A stretch of DNA of 64,000 nt from Janthinobacterium sp. 61 (GTDB lineage: Bacteria > Pseudomonadota > Gammaproteobacteria > Burkholderiales > Burkholderiaceae_D). Position numbers and translations under genes: made by a program. Positions 57,569 through 64,000 of this stretch are shown here, one piece after another. The stretch covers positions 4,526,001-4,590,000 of the forward strand of contig NZ_PJMQ01000001.1 of NCBI RefSeq assembly GCF_002846335.1, written 5' to 3'. Within the stretch, counting starts at the first letter, position 1, and the number at the start of each line of letters is the position of its first letter. The notes under the pieces were generated by a model that had not been told where the DNA came from, did no database searches, and was given only the letters and a program-made list of their open reading frames with translations.

Positions 57569-57686
57569 ACATCGAACCTAAGCTACTGCGCGTCGCGATT
57601 TGTGGCCTGCGATGCTCACCGTGCTAGAGCACGGTTGCGCTTCTTAGCCACAACTCGCTGCCGCTCGCTACGGTTAGATTCGATGT
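57569..57686. repeat. 118-bp imperfect inverted repeat between phaA and phaB
   Basis: ACATCGAACCTAA at the left end has the inverted copy TTAGATTCGATGT at the right end (12 of 13). Further inside, cgcgatttgtggc and gccacaactcg are inverted copies, and the centre is a perfect palindrome CCGTGCT-ag-AGCACGG (57619-57634). It starts right after the phaA stop and could form a long RNA hairpin. It differs from the REP elements. Confidence 0.7.
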
Positions 57687-57775
57687 AATCCGCCGTTGGA
57701 TTGGATCGGCGGGACAGGATAGCTTTAATTAAATAATTAACTTTTTAGCAACAGAACGACACTGAGGGGATGAAA

Positions 57776-58516
57776 ATGGCAAGAGTTGCATTGGTAACTG
57801 GTGGCATGGGTGGTCTGGGAGAAGCGGTCTGTTTCAAGCTGGCGGCGCTCGGCTATCGCGTGGTCACAACCTATTCTCCAGGCAATCCGAAGGTCGCGGA
57901 ATGGCTGGCAACAACCAAGGACATGGGCTATGACTTCAAGGCGTATCCGTGCGATGTGGCCGACTACGACTCGGCGGCCGCCTGCGTGGCTGCCGTGGAA
58001 AAGGACATCGGTCCTGTCGACGTGCTGGTGAATAACGCCGGCATCACGCGCGACATGACGTTCAAGAAGATGGACAAGCCGAACTGGGATGCCGTGATGG
58101 GCACCAACCTCGATTCCGTCTTCAACATGACCAAGCCCGTTTGCGACGGCATGGTGGAACGCGGCTGGGGCCGCATCATCAACATCTCGTCCGTGAATGG
58201 CCAGAAGGGCGCCTTCGGCCAGACCAACTATTCGGCCGCGAAAGCCGGCATGCATGGTTTCACCAAGTCGCTGGCGCTGGAAGTGGCGCGCAAGAACGTT
58301 ACCGTCAACACCATTTCGCCAGGCTACATCGGCACCAAGATGGTCATGGCGATTCCACAGGAAGTGCTCGACAGCAAAATCATCCCGCAAATTCCGATGG
58401 CGCGCCTGGGCAAGCCGGAAGAAGTGGCCGGTCTGGTCGCTTATCTGGCCTCCGATGAGGCAGCGTTCGTCACGGGCGCGAATATCTCGATCAACGGCGG
58501 CCAGCACATGTCGTAA
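57776..58516 (+). CDS. phaB: Acetoacetyl-CoA reductase
   Basis: A 246-residue short-chain dehydrogenase that reduces acetoacetyl-CoA with NADPH to (R)-3-hydroxybutyryl-CoA. The Rossmann motif is VTGGMGGLGEA, the catalytic residues are in IINISSVNGQKG and YSAAKAGMHGF. The start at 57776 is chosen because GAGGGG lies six bases upstream and gives the standard PhaB length; an ATG at 57770 overlaps the ribosome site. A strong terminator follows. PHA synthase is not in this window. Confidence 0.95.
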   Translation: MARVALVTGGMGGLGEAVCFKLAALGYRVVTTYSPGNPKVAEWLATTKDMGYDFKAYPCDVADYDSAAACVAAVEKDIGPVDVLVNNAGITRDMTFKKMDKPNWDAVMGTNLDSVFNMTKPVCDGMVERGWGRIINISSVNGQKGAFGQTNYSAAKAGMHGFTKSLALEVARKNVTVNTISPGYIGTKMVMAIPQEVLDSKIIPQIPMARLGKPEEVAGLVAYLASDEAAFVTGANISINGGQHMS

Positions 58517-58538
58517 TCGTTGTTGAGGTAAAAAAGAG

Positions 58539-58563
58539 AGACAGCTGCGGCTGTCTTTTTTTT
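58539..58563 (+). terminator. Rho-independent terminator after phaB
   Basis: A 7-bp perfect stem AGACAGC / GCTGTCT with a TGCG loop, preceded by five A and followed by eight T, 22 bases after the phaB stop. Confidence 0.93.
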
Positions 58564-58634
58564 ATGCTGGCGAGCAAAACGGGACAAGCGCGTGCTTTGC
58601 CTTAGAATCAGTATTTCTCCACTGCATCATCTCC

Positions 58635-60086
58635 ATGACCCTCTTTCCAGCCTTGCGCCGTGCCAGCGTGCTTGCCTTCCTTCTCCTGGGCACTACCGCT
58701 GTCCAGGCCAGCGTCGCGTTTCACGTCAGCGTCACCACGCAGCGTACCGACCAGCCCGGCGCGAAAAAGTCGCTGCCACGGCAGGAGAAGCAGGATAGTG
58801 ATGTCGTGCTGGGCCCGCATTACCTGAGCGTACGTGATGGCAAGAGCCTGTCCGTGCTCGATTTTGCCTCGCGCCGCCGCTACGTCATCGATTTGGCGGC
58901 ATCTACCTACGACGCGTATTCGCTGTTCGACGTGGCGGCTTATCGGCGTATCGAGATCGGACACCGCAAGGGCATGGCCGGCGCGCTCCAGGCTGGCGGC
59001 TTGCAGGCCCACGTCACGCCGCCCCACGTCACGCCGCCCGTATATGAGGAGCAAGCGCTGTCCGTGCCGGCGGCAAGGCGGCGCAATGCACTGCAGCCCC
59101 AGGTGCAGGACGGCGCCGTGCTGTGGTCGCTCGACGAGCAGCCTCTGCTGCGTTTGGGGATAGCCGGCAGCCCCGTCAGCGGCGACGACGCCACGGCGTT
59201 CGCCCAGTACCTGCGCTATACCTGGGGCGGTCACCCGTTGTTGCTGAAGATGCTGGCCGATGGCAAGCGCATTCCCGCCGACTTCACCTTGCACTACCAG
59301 GAAGTGGGCGGCACGGTCACGCGCCATTTCCGCATCAGCGCCATGACGGCGGGTGCGCCCGCCACGTATACGCTGGCAGCTTACCGGCCACGTCCGCTGG
59401 CAGCCGACGCGCCGACGCTCGAAAGAGTGCTGACGCAGGCGGCGCGGTTGCCGCCGCTGGGATCCCAGGCCCATCCCCCGCTGCGGGCTGAAGCGGAGCG
59501 TCTGTTTGCGGAAGAGAAACCCTTTGAGGCCTTCCTGAGCATGCTGGAAGACCATTTTTCCACGGGCGCGCTGGTCGAAAAACTCACGCCCCGGCAGCAA
59601 CTGGCCATGCAGGAGTGCGAGCCCATTCACGACTTGACGCGGGGGCTGCTGGCCAAGGACCCGGCGGGCATCGCGGCCGGGCTGGCCACCGTGCAGGAAT
59701 TAAGAGAAAAAACGGGACTGGAGCAGCCCGTACTGGCCTTGTTCGAAGGGAACTTGCGCGCCAAGCTGGGGCAATGGCCGGAAGCGACCGCGCTGTATCT
59801 GCAAGTGCTGCAGGCAAAACCGCGGATGGCGGTCGTGTACCAGGACCTGGGCGACGCCTTGCTGGCGCAGTTCGATGCGCCGAATGCCTGGCGCAGCTGG
59901 GATGCGGGGCGGGTCATGGCGCCGTCGCTGCGGCAATTTCGTAAGGCTAACGAGCTTGAACGTAGCCTGCTGAAGGAGTACCCCGCCTTCTTTGCAGGCG
60001 GGGCGCCGGTGCAGCCGACAGTTCAGCCCAGCACCAGCCGTCCGGCCAGCAGCACGAAGACGGTGGGCAGCACGAACTTGCCGTAA
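58635..60086 (+). CDS. Exported protein with TPR-like C terminus
   Basis: A 483-residue protein I do not recognise. The signal peptide ends near VQA (about residue 24). The C-terminal third looks like TPR helices (GLEQPVLALFEGNLRAKLGQWPEATALYLQVLQAKP and GDALLAQFDAPNAWRSWDAG). A 15-base tandem duplication gives HVTPPHVTPP at about residues 126-135. The last 64 bases overlap the convergent lysE gene. The periplasm is the likely location. Confidence 0.78.
   Translation: MTLFPALRRASVLAFLLLGTTAVQASVAFHVSVTTQRTDQPGAKKSLPRQEKQDSDVVLGPHYLSVRDGKSLSVLDFASRRRYVIDLAASTYDAYSLFDVAAYRRIEIGHRKGMAGALQAGGLQAHVTPPHVTPPVYEEQALSVPAARRRNALQPQVQDGAVLWSLDEQPLLRLGIAGSPVSGDDATAFAQYLRYTWGGHPLLLKMLADGKRIPADFTLHYQEVGGTVTRHFRISAMTAGAPATYTLAAYRPRPLAADAPTLERVLTQAARLPPLGSQAHPPLRAEAERLFAEEKPFEAFLSMLEDHFSTGALVEKLTPRQQLAMQECEPIHDLTRGLLAKDPAGIAAGLATVQELREKTGLEQPVLALFEGNLRAKLGQWPEATALYLQVLQAKPRMAVVYQDLGDALLAQFDAPNAWRSWDAGRVMAPSLRQFRKANELERSLLKEYPAFFAGGAPVQPTVQPSTSRPASSTKTVGSTNLP
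59010..59039 (+). repeat. Perfect 15-bp tandem duplication in coding sequence
   Basis: CACGTCACGCCGCCC occurs twice in direct succession, encoding HVTPP twice in the exported TPR-like protein. A recent in-frame slippage event would explain it. Confidence 0.95.
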
Positions 60087-60643
60087 GGCGAAGGTTTGCC
60101 GCGCAGGCGGTGCGCCAGGCGCGCGGCCAGCACGGCGTACATGGCATCAAACAATAGGCCCATCAGCACCAGGACAGCGCCCAGGCGCAGGTATTGCATG
60201 CCGACATGCTCGCTGCCGACGACGAATTGCGGCAGGAACATGCTGCAAAACAGCAGTGCCTTCGGATTGAGCAGATTGGTCAGGAAGCCGCGCACCAGGC
60301 TGGCGCGGGCGCCGTGCGCCGTGGCGGGGGCGCCTTCTTCCTGCGCCGTTTTTTTCGACAGGGCCGACTGTAACAGGCGCAGCGCCAGGTACAGCAGATA
60401 GGCGGCACCTGCCCATTTGACCCACTGCAAGGCTTGCGGATGTGTCACCATCAGCGCCGCCAGGCCCGCGCCGGACAGCGCCACGTGCACGGCCCGTGCA
60501 CCGGCGATGCCCACTGCCGTCACCAGCGCCGTGGCCACGCCGCGCGCCGCGCCCGTCGCCAGCACCAGCGCCATGTCGGGACCTGGTAATAAAAAGGCGC
60601 CGGCCAGTGCCAGCAGGTACATCAGGAAGGTAGAATCGGACAT
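60023..60643 (-). CDS. LysE family translocator
   Basis: A 206-residue inner-membrane exporter with about six hydrophobic segments. The LysE/RhtB landmark is FLLPGPDMALVLATGAARG at about residues 17-35. Family members export amino acids; the substrate is not known. The Lrp-type regulator gene is divergent upstream, the usual arrangement for amino-acid exporter control. The 3' end overlaps the TPR-like gene by 64 bases. Confidence 0.92.
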   Translation of the reverse strand: MSDSTFLMYLLALAGAFLLPGPDMALVLATGAARGVATALVTAVGIAGARAVHVALSGAGLAALMVTHPQALQWVKWAGAAYLLYLALRLLQSALSKKTAQEEGAPATAHGARASLVRGFLTNLLNPKALLFCSMFLPQFVVGSEHVGMQYLRLGAVLVLMGLLFDAMYAVLAARLAHRLRGKPSPYGKFVLPTVFVLLAGRLVLG

Positions 60644-60808
60644 GGCGCAGCTCGGTCACAGGCAAAAAGTAAGGGCGGGAGCAACGGCCGCTTGCCGCAT
60701 GCTCGCCGGGCCCCATTATGTTCTTGTCGTGATGAAATGTGCTTGCTTTTCCTGCCCTGCATACCCTAGTATTCGGGTAGATTCCACTCCTATAAAAACA
60801 AAAAATAG

Positions 60809-61291
60809 ATGAAAATTTCAGAAGTTAGCCTCGACGCCACCGATTTGCAGATACTCAGGCTGTTGCAGGATGAAGGACGGCTGTCGAATGCGCGCCTGGC
60901 CGAGCGCTTGAAGCTCAGTGAAACCCCCGTCTGGCGCCGCTTGCGCCGCCTGGAAGAGGAAGGCTTTATCACCGGCTACCAGGCTTTGCTCAACCGCAAG
61001 AAGTTGGGGATCGGCCTGGTCGCGTTCGTGCGCGTCGTGTTTGCCAACCATGGCGGCGAGCAACCCTCGCAGTTTGAGCAAGCCATCGCGACGATACCCG
61101 AGATATTGTCGTGCCACAATGTGGCGGGCGAAGCCGATTATTTCCTGCAAGTGGTGGCGCGCGACCTGGAAGCGTATGGCGAATTCGTCTCGACCGTGCT
61201 GCGCCGCCTGCCCGGCGTGGCGGAAATCCAGTCCAGCCTGTCGATGCGCGAAATCAAGTCGTCGAACCGCCTTCCCTTGCCGCTGGCCTGA
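60809..61291 (+). CDS. Lrp/AsnC family transcriptional regulator
   Basis: A 160-residue Lrp-type regulator. The N-terminal helix-turn-helix is LSNARLAERLKLSETPVWRRLRRLEEEG; the C-terminal amino-acid-binding RAM domain spans about 70-150. It is divergent from lysE, suggesting that it senses an amino acid and controls export. Confidence 0.94.
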   Translation: MKISEVSLDATDLQILRLLQDEGRLSNARLAERLKLSETPVWRRLRRLEEEGFITGYQALLNRKKLGIGLVAFVRVVFANHGGEQPSQFEQAIATIPEILSCHNVAGEADYFLQVVARDLEAYGEFVSTVLRRLPGVAEIQSSLSMREIKSSNRLPLPLA

Positions 61292-61330
61292 GGCGCCGGG
61301 GGCGCACTATGGCACTATAATTGGGTCTTT

Positions 61331-61351
61331 GCCAGGCATCCGCTGCCTGGC
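61331..61351. promoter_or_regulatory. Hairpin upstream of pip
   Basis: GCCAGGCA-tccgc-TGCCTGGC is a perfect 8-bp inverted repeat in the 85-base gap between the Lrp gene and pip. It may be a weak terminator for the Lrp gene or an operator; there is no T run. Confidence 0.35.
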
Positions 61352-61376
61352 TTCCAGACCTTCTGCGAGGACCGCC

Positions 61377-62333
61377 ATGCCTGATTCCCTGTCGCCCCTG
61401 TTTCCCGTCCTGACGCCGAACCGGCACGGCATGCTGGCGGTCGATGACCTGCACACCATTTATTGGGAAGAGTGCGGCAATCCCGACGGCATTCCCGTGC
61501 TGTTCCTGCATGGCGGTCCCGGCGCGGGCCTGTCGCCGCAGCACCGCCGTTTCTTCGATCCGCAGCGCTACCGCGTAATCCTGTTCGACCAGCGCGGCGC
61601 GGGCAAGTCCACGCCGCTGGGCGAATGGCACAACAACACGACGCAACTGCTGATCGAGGATATCGAAGTGCTGCGCGCCCAGTTCGGCATCACCCAATGG
61701 CTGGTGTTTGGCGGTTCCTGGGGTTCGACCCTGGCGCTGGCGTATGGCCAGGCGCATCCCGAAGCTTGTCTCGGTTTCGTGCTGCGCGGCATTTTTCTGT
61801 GCACGCAGGCGGAGATCGACTGGTTCATCGAAGGCGTGCGCTGGTTTTATCCGGAACTGTACGCGGAATTTGCCGCGCCTATCCCGCTGGAAGAACGGGG
61901 CGACTTGCTGGCGGCCTACGTGAAACGCATCCTCAGCAGCGATCCCGCCGTGTACTGGCCGGCCGCACGCGCCTGGAGCCGCTTCGAGGGCCGCCGCGTG
62001 TACCTGATGCCGCAGCCGGAAGATGCGCCGAACGATGCGCTGGACCTGGGCGTGGGCCGGCTTGAATCGCATTACATGGCCAATCTTGGTTTCTTCGAGG
62101 AGGACCAGCTGATTCGCAACATGGGGCGCATCGCGCATTTGCCGGCCGTCATCGTTCAGGGACGCTACGACGCCATCTGCCCGCCCCTGTCAGCCTACCG
62201 CCTGCAGCAGGCATGGCCTGGCGCCCAGCTGGAGATGATACCGGACGCGGGCCATGGCGCGCTGGAGCACGGCATCGCTTCGGCGCTGGTGCGCGCCACC
62301 GAACGCTTCGTCCCGGGGCGCGGCTTCGCATGA
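61377..62333 (+). CDS. pip: Prolyl aminopeptidase (S33)
   Basis: A 318-residue alpha/beta hydrolase that removes N-terminal proline. The oxyanion motif is FLHGGPGAGLSP, the nucleophile is in GGSWGSTLALAYG, the acid in VQGRYDAICPP and the histidine in PDAGHGALEHG. Length and motifs match the proline iminopeptidase family. The start at 61377 begins the conserved N terminus; the longer upstream frame runs through the Lrp gene. Confidence 0.95.
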   Translation: MPDSLSPLFPVLTPNRHGMLAVDDLHTIYWEECGNPDGIPVLFLHGGPGAGLSPQHRRFFDPQRYRVILFDQRGAGKSTPLGEWHNNTTQLLIEDIEVLRAQFGITQWLVFGGSWGSTLALAYGQAHPEACLGFVLRGIFLCTQAEIDWFIEGVRWFYPELYAEFAAPIPLEERGDLLAAYVKRILSSDPAVYWPAARAWSRFEGRRVYLMPQPEDAPNDALDLGVGRLESHYMANLGFFEEDQLIRNMGRIAHLPAVIVQGRYDAICPPLSAYRLQQAWPGAQLEMIPDAGHGALEHGIASALVRATERFVPGRGFA

Positions 62334-62445
62334 CATTTAAACATGCCGGTTGGCAAAGCTGCCAGCCGGCGTGCGCCACCTGCTACACTACGGCCTGTGC
62401 TGGCGCCAGGGTCGGGCGCCGGTGTGAACCCACGACTTTTTATCC

Positions 62446-62886
62446 ATGAACATACAGATCGGCGACATCGGCCATATCATCCAGCTGGCGATTGCGCCGG
62501 TTTTCCTGCTGACCGGTATCGGCACCATGCTGGTGGTGCTGACCAACCGCCTGGGCCGCATCATCGACCGCACGCGCGTGCTGGAAGACCGGCTCGACAT
62601 TGGTTACAACGATTTCTATATGGATGAGCTAGATACCTTGTATCAGCGTACCCATCTGATCAATTACTCGATTTCGCTCAGCACGGCGTGCGGTTTTTTC
62701 GTCTGCGTCATCATCGCCATGCTGTTTTTGGGCGACATTTTGAACCTGACCCTGGACAAATACATCGCGGCCTTCTTTGTGCTGGCCGTGATTTGCCTGA
62801 TCGGCTGTTTTATCTATTTACTGCGCGAAATTTACCTGGCCGCCAGGGCCCAGCGCATCCGGCGCCATATCCGTCCGCCCCGTTAA
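62446..62886 (+). CDS. DUF2721 domain-containing membrane protein
   Basis: A 146-residue inner-membrane protein with three hydrophobic segments. The N terminus contains IQLAIAPVFLLTGIGTMLVVL and the loop NRLGRIIDRTRVLEDRL, which are the DUF2721 marks. Function unknown. Confidence 0.9.
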   Translation: MNIQIGDIGHIIQLAIAPVFLLTGIGTMLVVLTNRLGRIIDRTRVLEDRLDIGYNDFYMDELDTLYQRTHLINYSISLSTACGFFVCVIIAMLFLGDILNLTLDKYIAAFFVLAVICLIGCFIYLLREIYLAARAQRIRRHIRPPR

Positions 62887-62930
62887 GCGGCCGCGCCGGT
62901 TTTACCCTACTATTGAAGAACGAGTCCAGC

Positions 62931-63386
62931 ATGCACGATTACAAACGTCCCCCCACCCTGCACCGCTACGGCCAGCGCAGCGAACTTGAGCTGGCACTGA
63001 GCCTGGGCCAGTTCCGCCTGATGCCAGCGGGCAATTGTTTGACCCTCAGCTTTTCGCAAGTATGGGACAAGCAACTGTTCGACCTGTTCGCCCCGGCCGA
63101 TGCCTGTTTGATCATCCACAATACGGAAGAATTCGGCGAACGCCTGCACCGCGCCGTGCAGCGTACTTTGCCCAGCTGGGCCGGCATCGACGGCCTCGTC
63201 GAGTATGGCCAGCGCGCAGCCCTGGGCGCCGCCTTCACCAAGACGCGCGCCGAAGCGCCCGAGCAGGAATGGCTGTTCGCCTGGCGCTCGATGCAGCCGC
63301 AGGCCAGCCTGAATCCCGTCACGGTGAAACTGGGCAGCCTGGAAAATTTTGCGGAAATCCGCGACCGCGATACCTATTTAGCCTGA
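62931..63386 (+). CDS. Unknown protein (151 aa)
   Basis: A 151-residue soluble protein I do not recognise; no signal or membrane segment. Its hydrophobic core is strand-like (FRLMPAGNCLTLSFSQVW). It lies 44 bases after the DUF2721 gene and one base from the stop of the convergent SRPBCC gene. Confidence 0.65.
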   Translation: MHDYKRPPTLHRYGQRSELELALSLGQFRLMPAGNCLTLSFSQVWDKQLFDLFAPADACLIIHNTEEFGERLHRAVQRTLPSWAGIDGLVEYGQRAALGAAFTKTRAEAPEQEWLFAWRSMQPQASLNPVTVKLGSLENFAEIRDRDTYLA

Positions 63387-63387
63387 T

Positions 63388-63981
63388 TTATCCGGATTTA
63401 TCGGCGTACTGGCTGTCGATGCGGGTGAGCACGGCCGCCATCATGCGCTCGATATCGCCGCGTATCATGGTCGTGCCCAGCATGCCGGGCACATAGAAGC
63501 CCGGCATCAGCCTGCTGGAAAAGACGATGCGCGTGCCGCCCGTCTCGGGGATGGGATACAAATTCCAGCGCGATTCGTAATGCCGCATGTCGCCCGAAAT
63601 GAGGGCGATATCGATGGCCGTGAACGGCGTTTCCGTGGCCCGCACCACCAGGTGGATGGCGTGGTTCATGAACAGAAAGCGCGCCATGCCCTGCTGCTCG
63701 ATGATGACTTCATTGCCGTTGCGCGACAGAACGCGGCAGGAACTGAGGTCGGGCACGAATTCATTCATGCGCTCGTAGGTGGTCAGGGTCTTCCAGACGG
63801 ACGCCAGCGGCGCCTGCACGCTGCCGCTGGCATCGACTTCATACATGCGCTGCCCGTCGACCTCGATGCGCTTGACGTCGACCTTCAGCTTGTCCAGACG
63901 TGGCGCCTGCATCTGCGCTTGTGCTGCAGCCGGGATGGCAACGGTACACAGCATCAGCAGGCAGAGGAAGAGTCGTGTCAT
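63388..63981 (-). CDS. Exported SRPBCC (START-like) family protein
   Basis: A 197-residue protein with a signal peptide (RLFLCLLMLCTVAIPAAAQA). The mature part fits the polyketide cyclase/START-like fold of the SRPBCC superfamily (VKRIEVDGQRMYEVDASGSV then LTTYERMNEFVPDLSSC), which binds hydrophobic ligands. The pocket and ligand are unknown. Confidence 0.85.
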   Translation of the reverse strand: MTRLFLCLLMLCTVAIPAAAQAQMQAPRLDKLKVDVKRIEVDGQRMYEVDASGSVQAPLASVWKTLTTYERMNEFVPDLSSCRVLSRNGNEVIIEQQGMARFLFMNHAIHLVVRATETPFTAIDIALISGDMRHYESRWNLYPIPETGGTRIVFSSRLMPGFYVPGMLGTTMIRGDIERMMAAVLTRIDSQYADKSG

Positions 63982-64000
63982 GCTACCTAGCCTACGGGAA

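Overview
The window is about 64 kb of GC-rich bacterial chromosome. Gene content points to a betaproteobacterium of the Oxalobacteraceae, most like Janthinobacterium, Duganella or Massilia. The pointers are a hemA-prfA-prmC block, minCDE, a phaP-phaA-phaB locus, a PEP-CTERM protein, a TraB/GumN protein and abundant REP-type palindromes. This placement comes from recall of gene neighbourhoods, not from a database search. I see no prophage, insertion sequence, CRISPR array or rRNA. No stretch longer than about 300 bases lacks a gene or RNA.

Layout, 1-11.2 kb: a TraB/GumN exported protein, a tRNA-Thr, argB, a small CWC cysteine-rich protein, a hybrid histidine kinase with its HD-GYP response regulator, a ribbon-helix-helix regulator with a PHB-depolymerase-type esterase, a DUF1289 protein, an MBL-fold hydrolase and a nitronate monooxygenase-like flavoprotein. 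At 11.2-21.5 kb a minus-strand run holds hpt, a phenylacetate-CoA-ligase-like enzyme, an MmcQ/YjbR protein, a complete branched-chain-type ABC transporter (livF, K, M, H, G) and a long-chain acyl-CoA synthetase. A Crp/Fnr regulator is divergent from it. The transporter is bracketed by two CoA ligases, which suggests import and activation of an organic acid.

At 21.5-32.7 kb there is a run of plus-strand genes (unknown protein, Xaa-Pro aminopeptidase, small protein, MgtC/SapB, DUF924, DUF2520), then a diguanylate cyclase, a degenerate molybdopterin-fold protein, an outer-membrane barrel, ettA and rarD. At 32.8-44.8 kb come kup, an FKBP lipoprotein, a PP-loop ATPase with a GNAT enzyme, a LysR regulator divergent from a DJ-1-type protein, ohr, a LytS/LytTR two-component pair, a PEP-CTERM protein with an EF-hand loop, a histone-deacetylase-family enzyme and gshA (TTG start). 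At 45-52.4 kb the minus strand carries prmC, dsbB, prfA, hemA, an orphan OmpR-type regulator and minC-minD-minE.

At 52.6-64 kb are metE and divergent metR with a consensus MetR box between them, then phaP, phaA, phaB, a TPR-like exported protein, lysE, an Lrp regulator, a prolyl aminopeptidase, a DUF2721 protein, an unknown protein and an exported SRPBCC protein. The most striking observation is that the metE reading frame is open but appears to have lost three internal blocks, including three of the four zinc ligands.

The intergenic DNA has several structured elements: three paired GTAG-type REP palindromes, one of which changes sequence while keeping base pairing; an approximately 85-bp imperfect palindrome whose 21-base end recurs inside one REP pair; and a 118-bp inverted repeat between phaA and phaB.
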